Shown here piece after piece: positions 31,527 to 41,294 of a stretch of 64,000 nt of DNA (its first letter is position 1; the number at the start of each line of letters is the position of its first letter). The position numbers were made by a program, and so were the translations under genes. The notes beneath the pieces are model-generated. The model was given only the letters and a program-made list of their open reading frames with translations. It did not search any database and was not told the DNA's origin. Source of the stretch: Schizochytrium sp. CCTCC M209059 (taxonomy: Eukaryota > Sar > Bigyra > Thraustochytrida > Thraustochytriidae); the NCBI GenBank assembly GCA_000818945.1, contig KN805375.1, positions 393,278 through 457,277 on the forward strand, in the 5' to 3' direction.

Positions 31527-32435
31527 ATGGCGGGCGCGTGGCGAGAACTGGCGGCGCGGCTGCACAAGCCGCTGTCGCGCGAGCTGCGCGGGCGCGTGGG
31601 CGGGGCGCGGGCGTGGGAGGAGGCGCGGCTGCTGGCCGAGTACCTGGGCGAGCAGGGCGGCGCCGACGAGGCCCGGGTGGCCGAGGTGCTGCGGCGCAGG
31701 ATAGACCTCGACGAGCCCGTCGCCTACATCACCGGCAAGGCATACTTTTGGACGCTCGAGCTCGAGGTGAGCCCCGACGTCCTCATCCCGCGGCCCTGCT
31801 CGGAGATCCTCGTGGAGACCGCCGTGGGCCACCTGCGCAAGGCCGACGAGCCGACTGCCAATGCCGACACAGAAGCGTCCCAAATTATCGACCTCGGCAC
31901 CGGAACCGGCTGCCTCTTGCTGGCGGCCCTGAGCGAATGCCAGGCGGCACGCGGCCTCGGCGTCGACCTCTCGCCGGCCGCCATCCGCATCGCCGCGCGC
32001 AATGCCGAGAGAGCGGGCCTCCAGGATCGGGTCGCCCTCGCGAACCTTGACTTTACCTCCCCAACGCTGGCCGCCGATCTTGCGGCGCACATGCCGCTGC
32101 CGGGCCAGCCGGCGCGCGTGCTCATGAGCAACCCCCCGTATATCACTACGGGGGAAATGCTTGACCTCGACCCCTCCGTGCGGGACCACGAGCCGCACCT
32201 GGCCCTCGAGGGTGGCGCGGACGGACTGGCTTGCTATCGTGCGATTGCCGACCAAATCCCAAGCCTATTGGACGCCGGAGTTCTCGCAAAGGGAAGCGCG
32301 ATTGTTCTCGAGGCCGGATCAACGCAGGCGTTGCGGATCGCGGCGCTCATTTGCGAAAAGTCGCCTTCTAGCACGGTCGAGGTACGTCGCGACCTCTCCG
32401 GCATCGATCGCTGCGTAAAGGTCACCCTCGCCTAG
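31527..32435 (+). CDS. HemK/PrmC-family glutamine N5-methyltransferase
   Basis: A protein of 302 residues from ATG 31527 (MAGAWRELAARL); upstream in-frame codons are low complexity. An N-terminal helical substrate domain is followed by a Rossmann methyltransferase. Motif I is IIDLGTGTGCLLL (Gly124-Gly128), and the catalytic NPPY is at 202-205 (MSNPPYITTGEM). The family methylates the Gln of the GGQ motif in class I release factors. The long N-terminal domain and DEPVAYITGKAYFW resemble bacterial or organellar PrmC (HEMK1, mitochondrial) rather than cytosolic HEMK2. A clear targeting peptide is not obvious, so mitochondrial location is inferred. Confidence 0.93.
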   Translation: MAGAWRELAARLHKPLSRELRGRVGGARAWEEARLLAEYLGEQGGADEARVAEVLRRRIDLDEPVAYITGKAYFWTLELEVSPDVLIPRPCSEILVETAVGHLRKADEPTANADTEASQIIDLGTGTGCLLLAALSECQAARGLGVDLSPAAIRIAARNAERAGLQDRVALANLDFTSPTLAADLAAHMPLPGQPARVLMSNPPYITTGEMLDLDPSVRDHEPHLALEGGADGLACYRAIADQIPSLLDAGVLAKGSAIVLEAGSTQALRIAALICEKSPSSTVEVRRDLSGIDRCVKVTLA

Positions 32436-32841
32436 AAGGGAACGCTGTTCCCAATCCTATTCTGTCCCGATTCCGCCTCGTCCTATTTCCTTCCATTTTC
32501 TTCCCACATGATACGACATGATTCTGGTGCAAGCTCGCCGACCTGCAATGCCATGTTATGAGGGGATTTGTAGCATCCACGTAAGTAAGTAACAAACAAT
32601 CATGATGTTGATTTTGATGATCTACAACCTCGACAGAGCAACAATGTTTCAATACTCAAGTCGTTGCGCCGCCCAACCATCCACTCAGTTCTTGTGCCAA
32701 GATGTTTATCTTCAATGGGTTCATCGAGAGGCGCACGCAAACGGATCAAAACCCGTGTCAATACAAAGTTTAAAACAAAGGAAAGGGTCGATTGTCAGCT
32801 AGCTAGCTTTGCCATTCGATGATCGATCGCAGGCCCGCCCG
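32436..32841. other. convergent 3' gap
   Basis: Probable 3' UTRs of both flanking genes. No gene seen. Confidence 0.5.
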
Positions 32842-34137
32842 TCACCTCCTCTGGGAACTCGGCTGGAGACGCGCAAGGTAGGCCGATGCGGCATCAGCCT
32901 CCTTTTTGGAAGCCTCTCGATGAGCAAGCTCTGCGCGCTTGGCACTTACGAGTCGTTCGGCGCGAATGCGCTGCTTTTGCATCCAGGCAAGCTTCTCTCG
33001 CAAGTCCTGAAGCTCCCTTGTGAGGGCCCGAGAAAATCGAGAGTGACTTGCAAACTCGTGCGCCAGAGTATTGTACACGGCAAACTCGCTTCGGATCTCG
33101 GCGAGGAAGCGGTCCAGGAAAACGGCATACTCGGGTCTTCCGCGCTGCTCAAGCTCCTCAGCATATTCGTCCACAAGCACGCTTGCAAGGTTGTGCACAA
33201 TGTCCAGGCACGTCAGCCGCTCCTTGACAGGCTTGAGCACGGCTCGCTCCTCTCGTCGATCGTCTCCTTCGTTTTCTTGGCTTTCATCTTGTCGTTTCTG
33301 CTTTTTCTTCCTCTCTACATTGTCGTCCGAGTCAGACTCGGACCCCGAGGTCGTCGCGTTAGCGCTAGTTGAGGCACGCTCGCCACTACGCTGGGCTTCT
33401 CTACTTTGACCCCTTTTTCTCTCTAGATTGTTCGCCTCACTGGCTTCGCTGCTGTTGTCACTCGAGTCGTCATCGTCGTCCTTGTTGCTATGCTCGCGTC
33501 GCAGAAACCGTCTGGACAATGGTGGTGAAGACGACGACGTAGAGATAGCGTTCGCGGAAGAGACTTCGATCGCTCGCAAGGTTGAGTTACCTGCTGGTCT
33601 CGGCCTCTTTCCGCTTCTTGCAGGCTCGTCGCGACCCGCTGTCAACACGGGTGATGATCGTCGGACCCTTTGGGCAGCAGGACGGCCCCACGTCTTAGCG
33701 TTTGGACCTGGTGAGGCACTCTTGACATCCTTGGTCGGCGCATCGTCATCGCTCTCGCTGGCGATATCCTCGTCTTGTTCGTCTTGCTCGTCTTGCACCT
33801 CGTCGTCGCGAAAGAAATCGTCGTGGACGTCGTTGTCGCCGTCGTCGTCGTCGCGGTCTTGCATGTCATCGTCATCATTATCGAAGACGATATTATCGCG
33901 AGAACTTTTCACGGCGCTCTCTGCAAGCGAGACGTCAAGGTCGTCCTCGATCTCACCTTGCAGTGTGCGCGGCTTGGCGCGTCGTCGCTCGCGGCCAGGG
34001 CGAGCGCGACGTCTCACATTTGAGGTCGCATCGCGTCTGCGTGGGACCAGTTCTTGCACAAAGGTTTGGCCACGAGGCGTCGCCTCCGGGCCGTCTGCGT
34101 TGCCTATGCCCGTCTCGCCCGCGTCGCGCCCCGACAT
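32842..34137 (-). CDS. acidic disordered protein with conserved-looking C-terminal helical region
   Basis: A protein of 431 residues, not recognised. Residues 1-290 are disordered, with Asp-rich runs (for example near 85-120), Ser/Asp blocks and basic KRKR/KKKQKR patches that could be nuclear signals. The C-terminal ~130 residues change character: LTCLDIVHNLASVLVDEYAEE followed by predicted helices and coiled coil (ALTRELQDLREKLAWMQKQR). The layout (charged linker plus C-terminal coiled coil) is seen in kinetochore and chromatin proteins, but no family can be named from sequence alone. Confidence 0.72.
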   Translation of the reverse strand: MSGRDAGETGIGNADGPEATPRGQTFVQELVPRRRDATSNVRRRARPGRERRRAKPRTLQGEIEDDLDVSLAESAVKSSRDNIVFDNDDDDMQDRDDDDGDNDVHDDFFRDDEVQDEQDEQDEDIASESDDDAPTKDVKSASPGPNAKTWGRPAAQRVRRSSPVLTAGRDEPARSGKRPRPAGNSTLRAIEVSSANAISTSSSSPPLSRRFLRREHSNKDDDDDSSDNSSEASEANNLERKRGQSREAQRSGERASTSANATTSGSESDSDDNVERKKKQKRQDESQENEGDDRREERAVLKPVKERLTCLDIVHNLASVLVDEYAEELEQRGRPEYAVFLDRFLAEIRSEFAVYNTLAHEFASHSRFSRALTRELQDLREKLAWMQKQRIRAERLVSAKRAELAHREASKKEADAASAYLARLQPSSQRR

Positions 34138-34202
34138 CGCTCTCCCTTCTCAGCCGCCCTTCAAGTTGTTTGCGCCGGCGCCAAACCGTCAGACAGACAG
34201 AC

Positions 34203-34241
<39 letters not shown>

Positions 34242-34564
34242 GGTTTGGTTCGGTCGTTAGAAATTTCAATTCTTTCTCTTTTCCTGTTTGCTTTGGTCGT
34301 AAAAACTGGTCACAGCTCACGTTCATGACGCCTTACTCCGAGCGCAAGTAAGCAAGCACAGTCATTGCGAGCTGGAAGAGCGCAGAAATCAAAGGAATGG
34401 GGACACGAACGTAGGGCACAAGGGGATTAGCTTGTATACAGGAAATGAGATGAACGATTGTCTCATGTCCAGATGACCTCATTTCTGCGGTGTCAAAACA
34501 GAAGATTTCGTCAAGAATCAATGCTGACTTCGCAAACGTCAAACGTTCTTTTATGCGTGACTGC
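34138..34564. other. spacer with (CAGA)n repeat
   Basis: A CAGA/ACAG tetranucleotide repeat lies at about 34190-34241, directly upstream of the acidic-protein gene. The rest is the 3' flank of the FAIM-domain gene. No gene seen. Confidence 0.6.
34190..34241. repeat. (CAGA)n microsatellite
   Basis: About 12 CAGA units with one GAGA interruption, about 50 bp upstream of the acidic-protein start codon. Confidence 0.93.
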
Positions 34565-34734
34565 TCAAAAGGGGTTGGAGCTATTATTGTACGTGTACTG
34601 CGGCTGCGAGTGCGACGAAGAAGAATACTGCGAGGCTTGCTGGTACGAAAGGTGGGGCTGCTGCTGAGGCTGCTGGGGCTGACCATACGGGTTGGAAACG
34701 TACGATTCGGCAGCCGTGTACGACGAAGCTGAAG

Positions 34735-34769
<35 letters not shown>

Positions 34770-36058
34770 GACGGATATTGCGACGAAGAATACATGGGCT
34801 GCGTTGCCATCGAGGTCGCAGAGGACGCAGGCTGCGAAGAGTATTGTCCTCCATAGGAAGAATAACTAGCGGGCTGTGGCTTGCTGATGCCGGGAGGACC
34901 CGAAGAGGTGCTCGGGGCGGCGCTTGGCGTTGATGTATTGCCATACAGCGAAGTGATGGAGCTCGGGTCAAAACCAGAGGCAGCAGAAGAGGCAGAAGGC
35001 GCGCTAGGCGTATACGCCGCCGAAGAGGACGGCGCCGGCGAAGAACCGTAAAAGTCAAAAGGGTTCGATGCTGCTGCTGCTGCTGCAGATGATGATAATG
35101 ATGGTGCTGCTGCAGACGAGGTTGACGATGACGCACCATACATGCTGGACGCCGCAGCGCCGGGCCCAGACGAGGACGGCCCTGTCATGCTCATGGCGCC
35201 CATGTTTGAGGAGAGCCGGCCCACATCCGTGTAGGACGAGTGTTGAGATGCGTGCGGCTGCGGCCCCGAGGCATAGTACGAGTCTGCGGCCGATGTGCGC
35301 GTAGACACGCCAGCGGCCCAATCAAAGTCGCCGTTCGTAGACACCGTTGGCGCGAGCGTAGTGGCTGTGGCCGTAGTGGCCACCGAAGGACTAAAGGAGT
35401 CGTGAGACGCGCTTGCAAAGGGATCTTCGCTCCATGCCGAGTACGTTGCTGCGACAGGCGCCGCCGCGGAGGCGATGGCCTTGGCATTAGGCGCCCCAGA
35501 CAGTTTGCGCTGGGCCTGAAAGTCCTTCCAGAGGTCCTCTTCCTCTTCGTCCTCGTCGTCATCACTCGAGTCATCGCCGGTAGGCACGTCCACGTTTGCC
35601 TTTGCGGCGCTGCTGCTGCCCACAAAGTCATTGTAGCTCATCTTTTTCACATCGCTTGTGTCGGCGGCTGATTCAGCGGCCCGCTTGCCGCGACGCATCT
35701 CCTCGAGCTGCTCGGTGGTGATGCGCGTGAGGCGGTGGAATGGGATCCCGTCTACATTGAGATCGTAAATGTAGCCCTCGAAGTGGTCGCGAATGAAGAT
35801 CTCCAAGAGGTGGCCGCCGGCCTGGAATTTGTGCTGAAAATCGCCGGTAAACATTTTCTTCTTGTGAAAGATTAGGCTTCCGTTCAATTTGATCTCGCGC
35901 TTGCCGCGCACCAGCGAGTGTTTGAGTTCGACCTCATTGGTCTTGAGGTCCGGCAGACAGGCGAACTTCCACGTCACCTTGACCTTCGACCCCTTGACGC
36001 GCTTGCCCACGTACTCCTTCTCCACGTAGAACCCAAAGACATCGCTGCCGCGCTCCAT
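34565..36058 (-). CDS. FAIM-like domain protein with NPF/DPF-containing Ser/Gln-rich tail
   Basis: A protein of 497 residues. Residues ~20-110 form a beta-rich domain like the Fas-apoptotic-inhibitory-molecule fold: VTWKFACLPDLKTNEVELKH, then GKREIKLNGSLIFHKKKMF and GYIYDLNVDGIPF. An acidic linker follows (DDSSDDDEDEEEEDLWKDF). About 300 residues of Ser/Ala/Gln/Pro/Tyr low complexity come next, with a run of about 11 Gln. The tail has endocytic-adaptor-like motifs: SEDPFAS, ASNPFDFYG and a C-terminal SSNPF. NPF binds EH domains and DPF binds the AP2 appendage, so a trafficking role is possible. Animal FAIM proteins lack such a tail. Confidence 0.7.
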
Positions 36059-36608
36059 GGTGCCGGCTCACCCGGTGGTCCTCCCGGTGTCCGCGCACGT
36101 CCTCCGTGTTCCCTGCCCGGTCGTCCCGCGTGCGACCTCGCCGCGAGCCGCGTCGAGGTGCAGCGCAGCGCCTCGCGCTGCGTCACGTCGCCGCCGATGT
36201 CCGCTTGACGGACAGGCTGGCCGGCTGGCGGGTCTGCCTCCGCGCGGGGGGTGGCCGGCGCGGGCGCGGGCTCGCAGGCAGGCGCGCAGACGCGCAGGCG
36301 CCGCCGGGCCGGGCTGCGCCGCGATCGGCGTCGCGCGTCGAGCGGGCTCGCGCGAGCGATCTCTCGCGCCGCTCTCTCGCTCGTTCTCGCTTTGCTCGCT
36401 TTCTTCACGCCGCTGTAGTCAATTAGACAGGCCTACTATCATATGATAGGCTGTTATTGTTGGTGTTTTTATACTATACCATACTGCTCTGCTCTGCCCG
36501 TCGAAAGAGCCCGAGAGAGCCGCAGGATGAGGCAATCTTTCGTTCTGGTTAGGTTCGCGCGCACCGCGGTCAGGTTTGGCGCGCGGAGCCGAGCGCAAGG
36601 GGGAGAAA

Positions 36609-36711
36609 CCAGACGCATGGAATAGAATGGAGTGAAATGGAATGTAAAGCAATGGAATGAAGTGGAAGGGAATGGAATGAAGTGGAGTGGAATACTACAA
36701 TGGAGTGGAAT
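36609..36711. repeat. degenerate (GGAAT)n-type pentamer array
   Basis: About 15-20 variants of TGGAATG/TGGAGTG/TGGAAGG in tandem. Resembles the unit of simple satellite arrays, but it is short and intergenic. Confidence 0.75.
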
Positions 36712-37168
36712 ACGTACGTACAACAATGGAATGGCGAGGGAAGGAAAAAAAAAAAAAAAGAGGAACTCTCAAAAAATATATAAATCTTTATCGATGGGGA
36801 AAAAAGAAAAAAAAAAAAGGCCTAACGGGCCCATCGGCTCCAACGAAGAGCGGCGCCACCATCATTAGCAAATGATCGGTCGATCGATCGCAGGCAGAAA
36901 AGAGAACCCGGCAGGCATGGCTGGCTGCTCGGACCCGCGCAGACAAAAGCCTCTCTCAGAACGAAGCGGAGCTAAGGCGGCCCTCCTCTCCAGCTCCGTA
37001 CGAGTACACTGCCCGGTGACGACGACGAGGCCTCTGCTCTGATCGATCCCGAAAGGCCTGCGCCCAAAGGGCAGCGCAACGCACACCTGCTCGTGTCCAG
37101 TCTAGTACGTCACGGTCAGCTTGTCTCGTCGTCTACAGTTGTGCGATCGCGGCGAGCCCGCCCTTGCA

Positions 37169-37188
37169 GTAGTACGTAGTACTACGTA
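37169..37188. promoter_or_regulatory. perfect 20-bp palindrome in the FAIM/APC divergent promoter
   Basis: AGTACGTAGTACTACGTACT equals its own reverse complement. It contains two TACGTA cores and lies about 310 bp before the APC transporter start. It could bind a dimeric factor; this is inference from symmetry and place only. Confidence 0.5.
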
Positions 37189-37496
37189 CTAGGCTGGCAG
37201 CGGAGCAGAAGCGCGAGAAGCGGAGTGGACCGCGAGACGGCGCCGCGGGCGGGAGAGAGAGAGACCCAGACGCGCAAGAGCTCGGCCGACGCGGGCGCGC
37301 AGCGGGCGCGGGCGGGAGCGGCGGAGGCGGGCGGAGGGCGCGCGCGCGCGGGAAGCGCCGGCGCCGCTGCGCGGGAAGCGCAGGAGGCGGCCCCTGTGGT
37401 CTGCATTGGAACGTTGGACGCGTCATCACAGCACATGTGCTTGCGAGGACTCGGTTTGAACCTTGAACCTCGATAACACCTCCGCGCGGGCGCGCT

Positions 37497-39425
37497 ATGC
37501 TTACCTCCTCCAGTGCCCGCGTTCAACAGGCTGTTCTACACTCCGCGGCGACCGCGTCGCAGTCTGAAGGCTCGGGCGACGGCCTCGGGGGCCTGCTCGG
37601 CTTTAGCGATACCGGTTCGGGCCAGATCCGTCGCCGGCTCAACAGCGGGAACCGCGACGGAGAAGCAGCCATGCTGCATCCAGTCGACGCGGCCTCGGGG
37701 CCATCTCACACGCGTCGCAACAGCGGTGGCGGCGAGGTAGAGCTGCATTCTGTGGGCACGGGTCTGCCGAGCAGCGGGTTCACCGAGGTGAGTCTGCACG
37801 ATGACGACGCTGGCGCCGACGACCATCTGCACGCCATCGACACAAACGAGACCAAACAGGGACTCAACATGTGGCGTCTTGCAGCGCTCACGTTTTTCAC
37901 TGTTTCCGGCGGACCCTATGGCCTTGAGCCTCTCGTCAAGACAGTCGGGCCCTTTTATAGCATCATTGGTCTCCTCGTTGTGCCGTGGGTCTGGGGCATG
38001 CCATGCGCGCTCATGACGGCCGAATTGGCCTCTGCCATTCCGGAAATGGGCGGCTACATTTCTTGGGTGCAGCGCACAATGGGCGACTTTTGGGCCTTTC
38101 AGAACGGCATCTGGAACATCTTCAGCAACACTCTCGACAACGCCCTGTACCCTGTCATGTTCGTGGACTACATCGAGGAAATGATGGGCCCGACCTTTGA
38201 GTTCTCCTTTATGACACGCTTTTTAATCGGCGCCATCATGGTGGTGTTTCTCGGCTTCGTCAATGTGATCGGCGTTGACGTGGTTGGCGATGGCGCTGGC
38301 GTTTTTGGCATCTTCGTCATTTTGCCCTTTCTCTTTTTGGTGCTGATCGGCTTTGCTTCTGGCGAGGTCGATCCGAGCGACTGGGGAGAATCCAATGCAA
38401 ATTTAGACTTTGGCCTCTACGTGTCCATGCTGCTTTGGAATACCTGCGGCTACGATTCCGCAGGAACCTGTGCTGCCGAGGTGGAAAACCCGGGAAAAAT
38501 CTACCCACGGGCGATGTTGCTCACCATCGTCCTCACCACACTACTTTACGTCCTGCCCATCATGGCTGGCGTCTCCTTTGCCACTGACTACTCTGCCTGG
38601 GAGGACGGTCACTTTGTTACGATTGGAGAGCTCATCGGAGGCAAGTTCCTCAAAATCTTTGTTCTCGTGGCGGGCTGTGTCTCGTCGCTGGGTCTGCTTA
38701 ACTCTACAATGTGTACTTCATCTCGCGCGCTGGCTTGCATTGCTGGCTTCGGCTATGCGCCCAAGTCGCTTGCGCGCATCCACCCCAAGTACGGTACACC
38801 GATTGTCGCGATCATGATTAACTCGGTGTCAATTATTGGCATGATTGCTACCGGACTTGACTTTGAGGCCATCGCACAGCTTTCCATGTGGCTGTACGCG
38901 TTGACGCTCGCCTTCGAGTTTTTTGCACTCATGCTCTTGCGCTCGCAAGAGCCCGAGCTCGAGCGCCCGTACCGCATCCCGCTTGGCTACTGGTCACTCT
39001 GGCTCATGTGTTCCATGCCGCTCGGTTGCTGTGTGGCGCTCATGGTTCTTTCCGAGCCGCGAACGTGGGCGATTTGCGGAGGCATTCTTCTCTTTGGAGC
39101 TGTCATGCTCATTCCGTACTATCGATCGAGCGGCAAGACAATCTATGTACCCAAGTGTTTGCGACGCGTTTGCTACCTGTGCTGTCGGTGTTATTCCTTC
39201 CGAGCCGTCAAGGTAGATGACCAAGACAATGGGGAACTTGGTGATGATGATGATGATTACATTGATACGAAATTCACCACGAATAATGCCGGAGCCGTGC
39301 AAATGACCGATCTCAATCTGGGCGCGGCAAGCAGAAACAACTTCGACCACGTCAATAATGATGATGATGATGACGATGTCGACTACGTAGAGGACGACAA
39401 CCTCGCGCCTATCCGTCTGACCTAG
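37497..39425 (+). CDS. APC-superfamily amino acid/polyamine transporter (LAT/PUT-like)
   Basis: A protein of 642 residues. The first ~120 are Ser/Gly/Asp-rich and cytosolic. About 12 membrane segments start near residue 122 with LAALTFFTVSGGPYGLEPLV, the helix-1 unwinding signature. MPCALMTAELASAIPEMGGY, NTCGYDSAGTCAAEVENPGK and GYAPKSLARIHPKYGTP follow the APC pattern. The SGGPYG-E motif is close to plant PUT and trypanosomatid POT1 polyamine permeases, so polyamine or cationic amino acid uptake is plausible; the substrate cannot be fixed. The tail (about 590-642) has Asp runs and no membrane segment. No intron is needed. Confidence 0.92.
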   Translation: MLTSSSARVQQAVLHSAATASQSEGSGDGLGGLLGFSDTGSGQIRRRLNSGNRDGEAAMLHPVDAASGPSHTRRNSGGGEVELHSVGTGLPSSGFTEVSLHDDDAGADDHLHAIDTNETKQGLNMWRLAALTFFTVSGGPYGLEPLVKTVGPFYSIIGLLVVPWVWGMPCALMTAELASAIPEMGGYISWVQRTMGDFWAFQNGIWNIFSNTLDNALYPVMFVDYIEEMMGPTFEFSFMTRFLIGAIMVVFLGFVNVIGVDVVGDGAGVFGIFVILPFLFLVLIGFASGEVDPSDWGESNANLDFGLYVSMLLWNTCGYDSAGTCAAEVENPGKIYPRAMLLTIVLTTLLYVLPIMAGVSFATDYSAWEDGHFVTIGELIGGKFLKIFVLVAGCVSSLGLLNSTMCTSSRALACIAGFGYAPKSLARIHPKYGTPIVAIMINSVSIIGMIATGLDFEAIAQLSMWLYALTLAFEFFALMLLRSQEPELERPYRIPLGYWSLWLMCSMPLGCCVALMVLSEPRTWAICGGILLFGAVMLIPYYRSSGKTIYVPKCLRRVCYLCCRCYSFRAVKVDDQDNGELGDDDDDYIDTKFTTNNAGAVQMTDLNLGAASRNNFDHVNNDDDDDDVDYVEDDNLAPIRLT

Positions 39426-39531
39426 CTCGCGGAAAGCTTTCTTTTCCGTATTTCGGAACATTGACTTAGGTTTGTCTACCATCCATGGCATAGTAATCAG
39501 ATAGACCATGTATCATTCTATGTGTGTATGC

Positions 39532-39566
<35 letters not shown>

Positions 39567-39634
39567 TGAGAGAGACAATAGAGAGGGAGAGACACAAAAA
39601 TCTTGTCTCACTTTAGTGTATGTTTTTTTTGGGG

Positions 39635-39644
39635 NNNNNNNNNN
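39635..39644. other. assembly gap (10 N)
   Basis: Ten N sit between a T8G4 run and a T6CT6 run, then more T and G homopolymer to about 39685. The true length and sequence here are unknown. Confidence 0.99.
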
Positions 39645-39993
39645 TTTTTTCTTTTTTGTGTTTTTTTTTTTGGGGGGGGGGGGAGGGGGGAGAGAAGTTT
39701 GATATAATGAAAGTGTGGATTCGCCTTCCTCATCCTACCCCAGGCCCCACCAACAACTTCATCATGTATAGCGCGTGGAGCGCACTCGACAGTGAGCACT
39801 AGGAAATCAGTCTTTGATAGAAAGCGCGTTGGTCAGGAGGACTTGACAATCATACTGCTACTTTGCCCATAAGCAAATGAAAGACGTTGAAACACAGAGG
39901 CGGCTTCCACGGGAGAGGTAAAAAAAACAAACAAACAAAAAACTTCTACGTTGATACGATACGATTCATAGTCTTGTTCTGAATGGGTTGGGT

Positions 39994-40060
39994 TCGAGCA
40001 AACGAGCGAGCAAACGAGCGAACGAGCAAACGAGCGAACGAACAAACGAACGAACGAACG
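39994..40060. repeat. (CGAA)n / GAGCAAAC array
   Basis: Begins as alternating GAGC/AAAC 8-mers and resolves into pure CGAA units at its right end. Confidence 0.88.
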
Positions 40061-40175
40061 AATGTGCAAAGCAGCTGAAAATCAATCGCAGCACACGAAC
40101 ATGTTGACAACGCTGTCTCGTCGAGCCCCTCGTGAACGCACAGAAAACACACACGCGCACTTGGTCGGAACGCTT

Positions 40176-41294
40176 CTACATGTGAAATGCAAGCTGGTCG
40201 ATCGTGATTCCCATAACCTTGTGGAAATATCGATTCCAAAAGCGGCCCTTGCTCAAATGCTGCGGAATAAGCTTGCGAAAAGGAGTGGCGAGCGCTGGGT
40301 CCAGATCCCAGGCAGCCTGCACAGCCTCTCTATCGCGCGCCATGTCAAACTGAAACTCATTCGCAAAGCGATACAGCGACTCAAAAGCCTCCTGCGAATC
40401 GGTGTCTGGGCGCAAGAGCTCCAAATCTGTAAAAGTTTCGACTTGCGTAGACAAGACCAAAATGCGGGCCTTGAGCTCGGTCCAGAATCTATCCGACAGA
40501 CCCGAAACCTTGCGCGCAGCAACATCCTCGAGCATGACACTGAGAAAGGTAGGCGCAGCAAAGCGCAAAACCTTCATGACAGCCTTCTTGTCAATGTCAC
40601 CCGCCTCGCGATCGCCATTGTCGGCATGCACTTTTGGTGGACGCGGGGGGTTCGCAGGTTTCGCGCGACCTACAAAGCGTGCAAGTTCAGTGTACGATGT
40701 GAAAGAGAGCCCAGAGAGTTGGTCAGCATGCGAGACAAAGCTTTTGCCAGCAACTTGGAATTCGCCTTGGTCCACGGTACCCGAGATGGAACGTCGCGAC
40801 GTGAGCGAGAGCTCACCGGCGTCGTCTCCGAGACCGGTAAAGAACCAGCGCCGAATGCGCGCCACATGAGTAAAGAAATTCTTAAAGAATATCTCCTCCG
40901 TGAGCTGTGTGGTTCGGACGAGCTGCGGCTTGACCTTGGAAACACGCGGATCAAGAACACATGCTGCGAGGACTGCCTCACGGTCTCGGACGTGACTCAG
41001 CTCGAATAAGAAGCCCGTGGCCGCGGTGGCGTGAAGAACTCCAGGGTCTGGCTGCTTGAATGGCGCAAATCGCATCACCTTGCCCTCTTCAGGCGTCGTC
41101 AGCTCGAGGAGTTTGCTGCGGAAGATCCTGGTCCTGGCCGGATCCTTTTTGCACATTTTCACAATCCACTCGCGGGACGGCACTTCTTCCCAGTCTCCAC
41201 GGAACCCAATCACGCTCGCGAGCAGCTCGGCCTCTGACGCATCGAGCTCTGGGACCTCGCCCGCGCTAGCCGGTGTCGAGGAGCTGGTGCCCAT
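40176..41294 (-). CDS. protein with two BSD domains
   Basis: A protein of 372 residues. Two BSD-type modules are seen. The first is around residues 104-150 (DREAVLAACVLDPRVS then LTEEIFFKNFFTHVARI). The second is near the C-terminus (DREAVQAAWDLDPALA then LSKGRFWNRYFHKVMGI). Each ends with the paired aromatic F-x-x-x-F / FW-x-x-YF signature. BSD domains occur in TFIIH p62, synapse-associated proteins and BSDC1-type proteins. The start MGTSSS fits an N-myristoylation signal, which favours a membrane-associated BSDC1/SYAP-like role over a transcription role. Function otherwise unknown. Confidence 0.82.
   Translation of the reverse strand: MGTSSSTPASAGEVPELDASEAELLASVIGFRGDWEEVPSREWIVKMCKKDPARTRIFRSKLLELTTPEEGKVMRFAPFKQPDPGVLHATAATGFLFELSHVRDREAVLAACVLDPRVSKVKPQLVRTTQLTEEIFFKNFFTHVARIRRWFFTGLGDDAGELSLTSRRSISGTVDQGEFQVAGKSFVSHADQLSGLSFTSYTELARFVGRAKPANPPRPPKVHADNGDREAGDIDKKAVMKVLRFAAPTFLSVMLEDVAARKVSGLSDRFWTELKARILVLSTQVETFTDLELLRPDTDSQEAFESLYRFANEFQFDMARDREAVQAAWDLDPALATPFRKLIPQHLSKGRFWNRYFHKVMGITIDQLAFHM

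Larger units (their letters stand above)
36059..37496. other. long divergent promoter region with palindrome and GGAAT repeat
   Basis: Holds a degenerate TGGAA/GGAAT pentamer array (about 36609-36711), TACGTACGTA at 36711-36720, A15- and A12-type runs near 36748 and 36808, and a perfect 20-bp palindrome AGTACGTAGTACTACGTACT at about 37169-37188. The last 300 bp before the transporter are GC-rich. No gene is supported. Confidence 0.6.
39426..40175. other. convergent 3' gap with microsatellites and an assembly gap
   Basis: Contains (GTGC)n at about 39533-39568, poly-T/poly-G runs around the N gap, and a (CGAA)n/(GAGCAAAC) array at about 39994-40060. Frames crossing these are artefacts. No gene seen. 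Confidence 0.65.

Noticed and set aside
31089..32255. 388-codon minus-strand frame over the methyltransferase gene
   Set aside because: The plus strand encodes a clear HemK/PrmC enzyme with GTGTG and NPPY motifs; the minus frame is Arg/Pro/Gly-rich shadow.
34054..34351. Arg/Gln/Thr repeat proteins over the CAGA tract
   Set aside because: Generated by the CAGA microsatellite in three frames and antisense to the start of the acidic-protein gene.
36609..36711. Contamination with human satellite DNA
   Set aside because: The GGAAT-like units are few, degenerate and embedded in local sequence with the same TACGTA elements as other promoters of this genome.
37440..37480. Possible tRNA-like TTTGAACCTTGAACC segment
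   Set aside because: No acceptor stem, anticodon stem or CCA-side pairing can be built around it. I found no convincing tRNA, rRNA or snRNA gene in the window.
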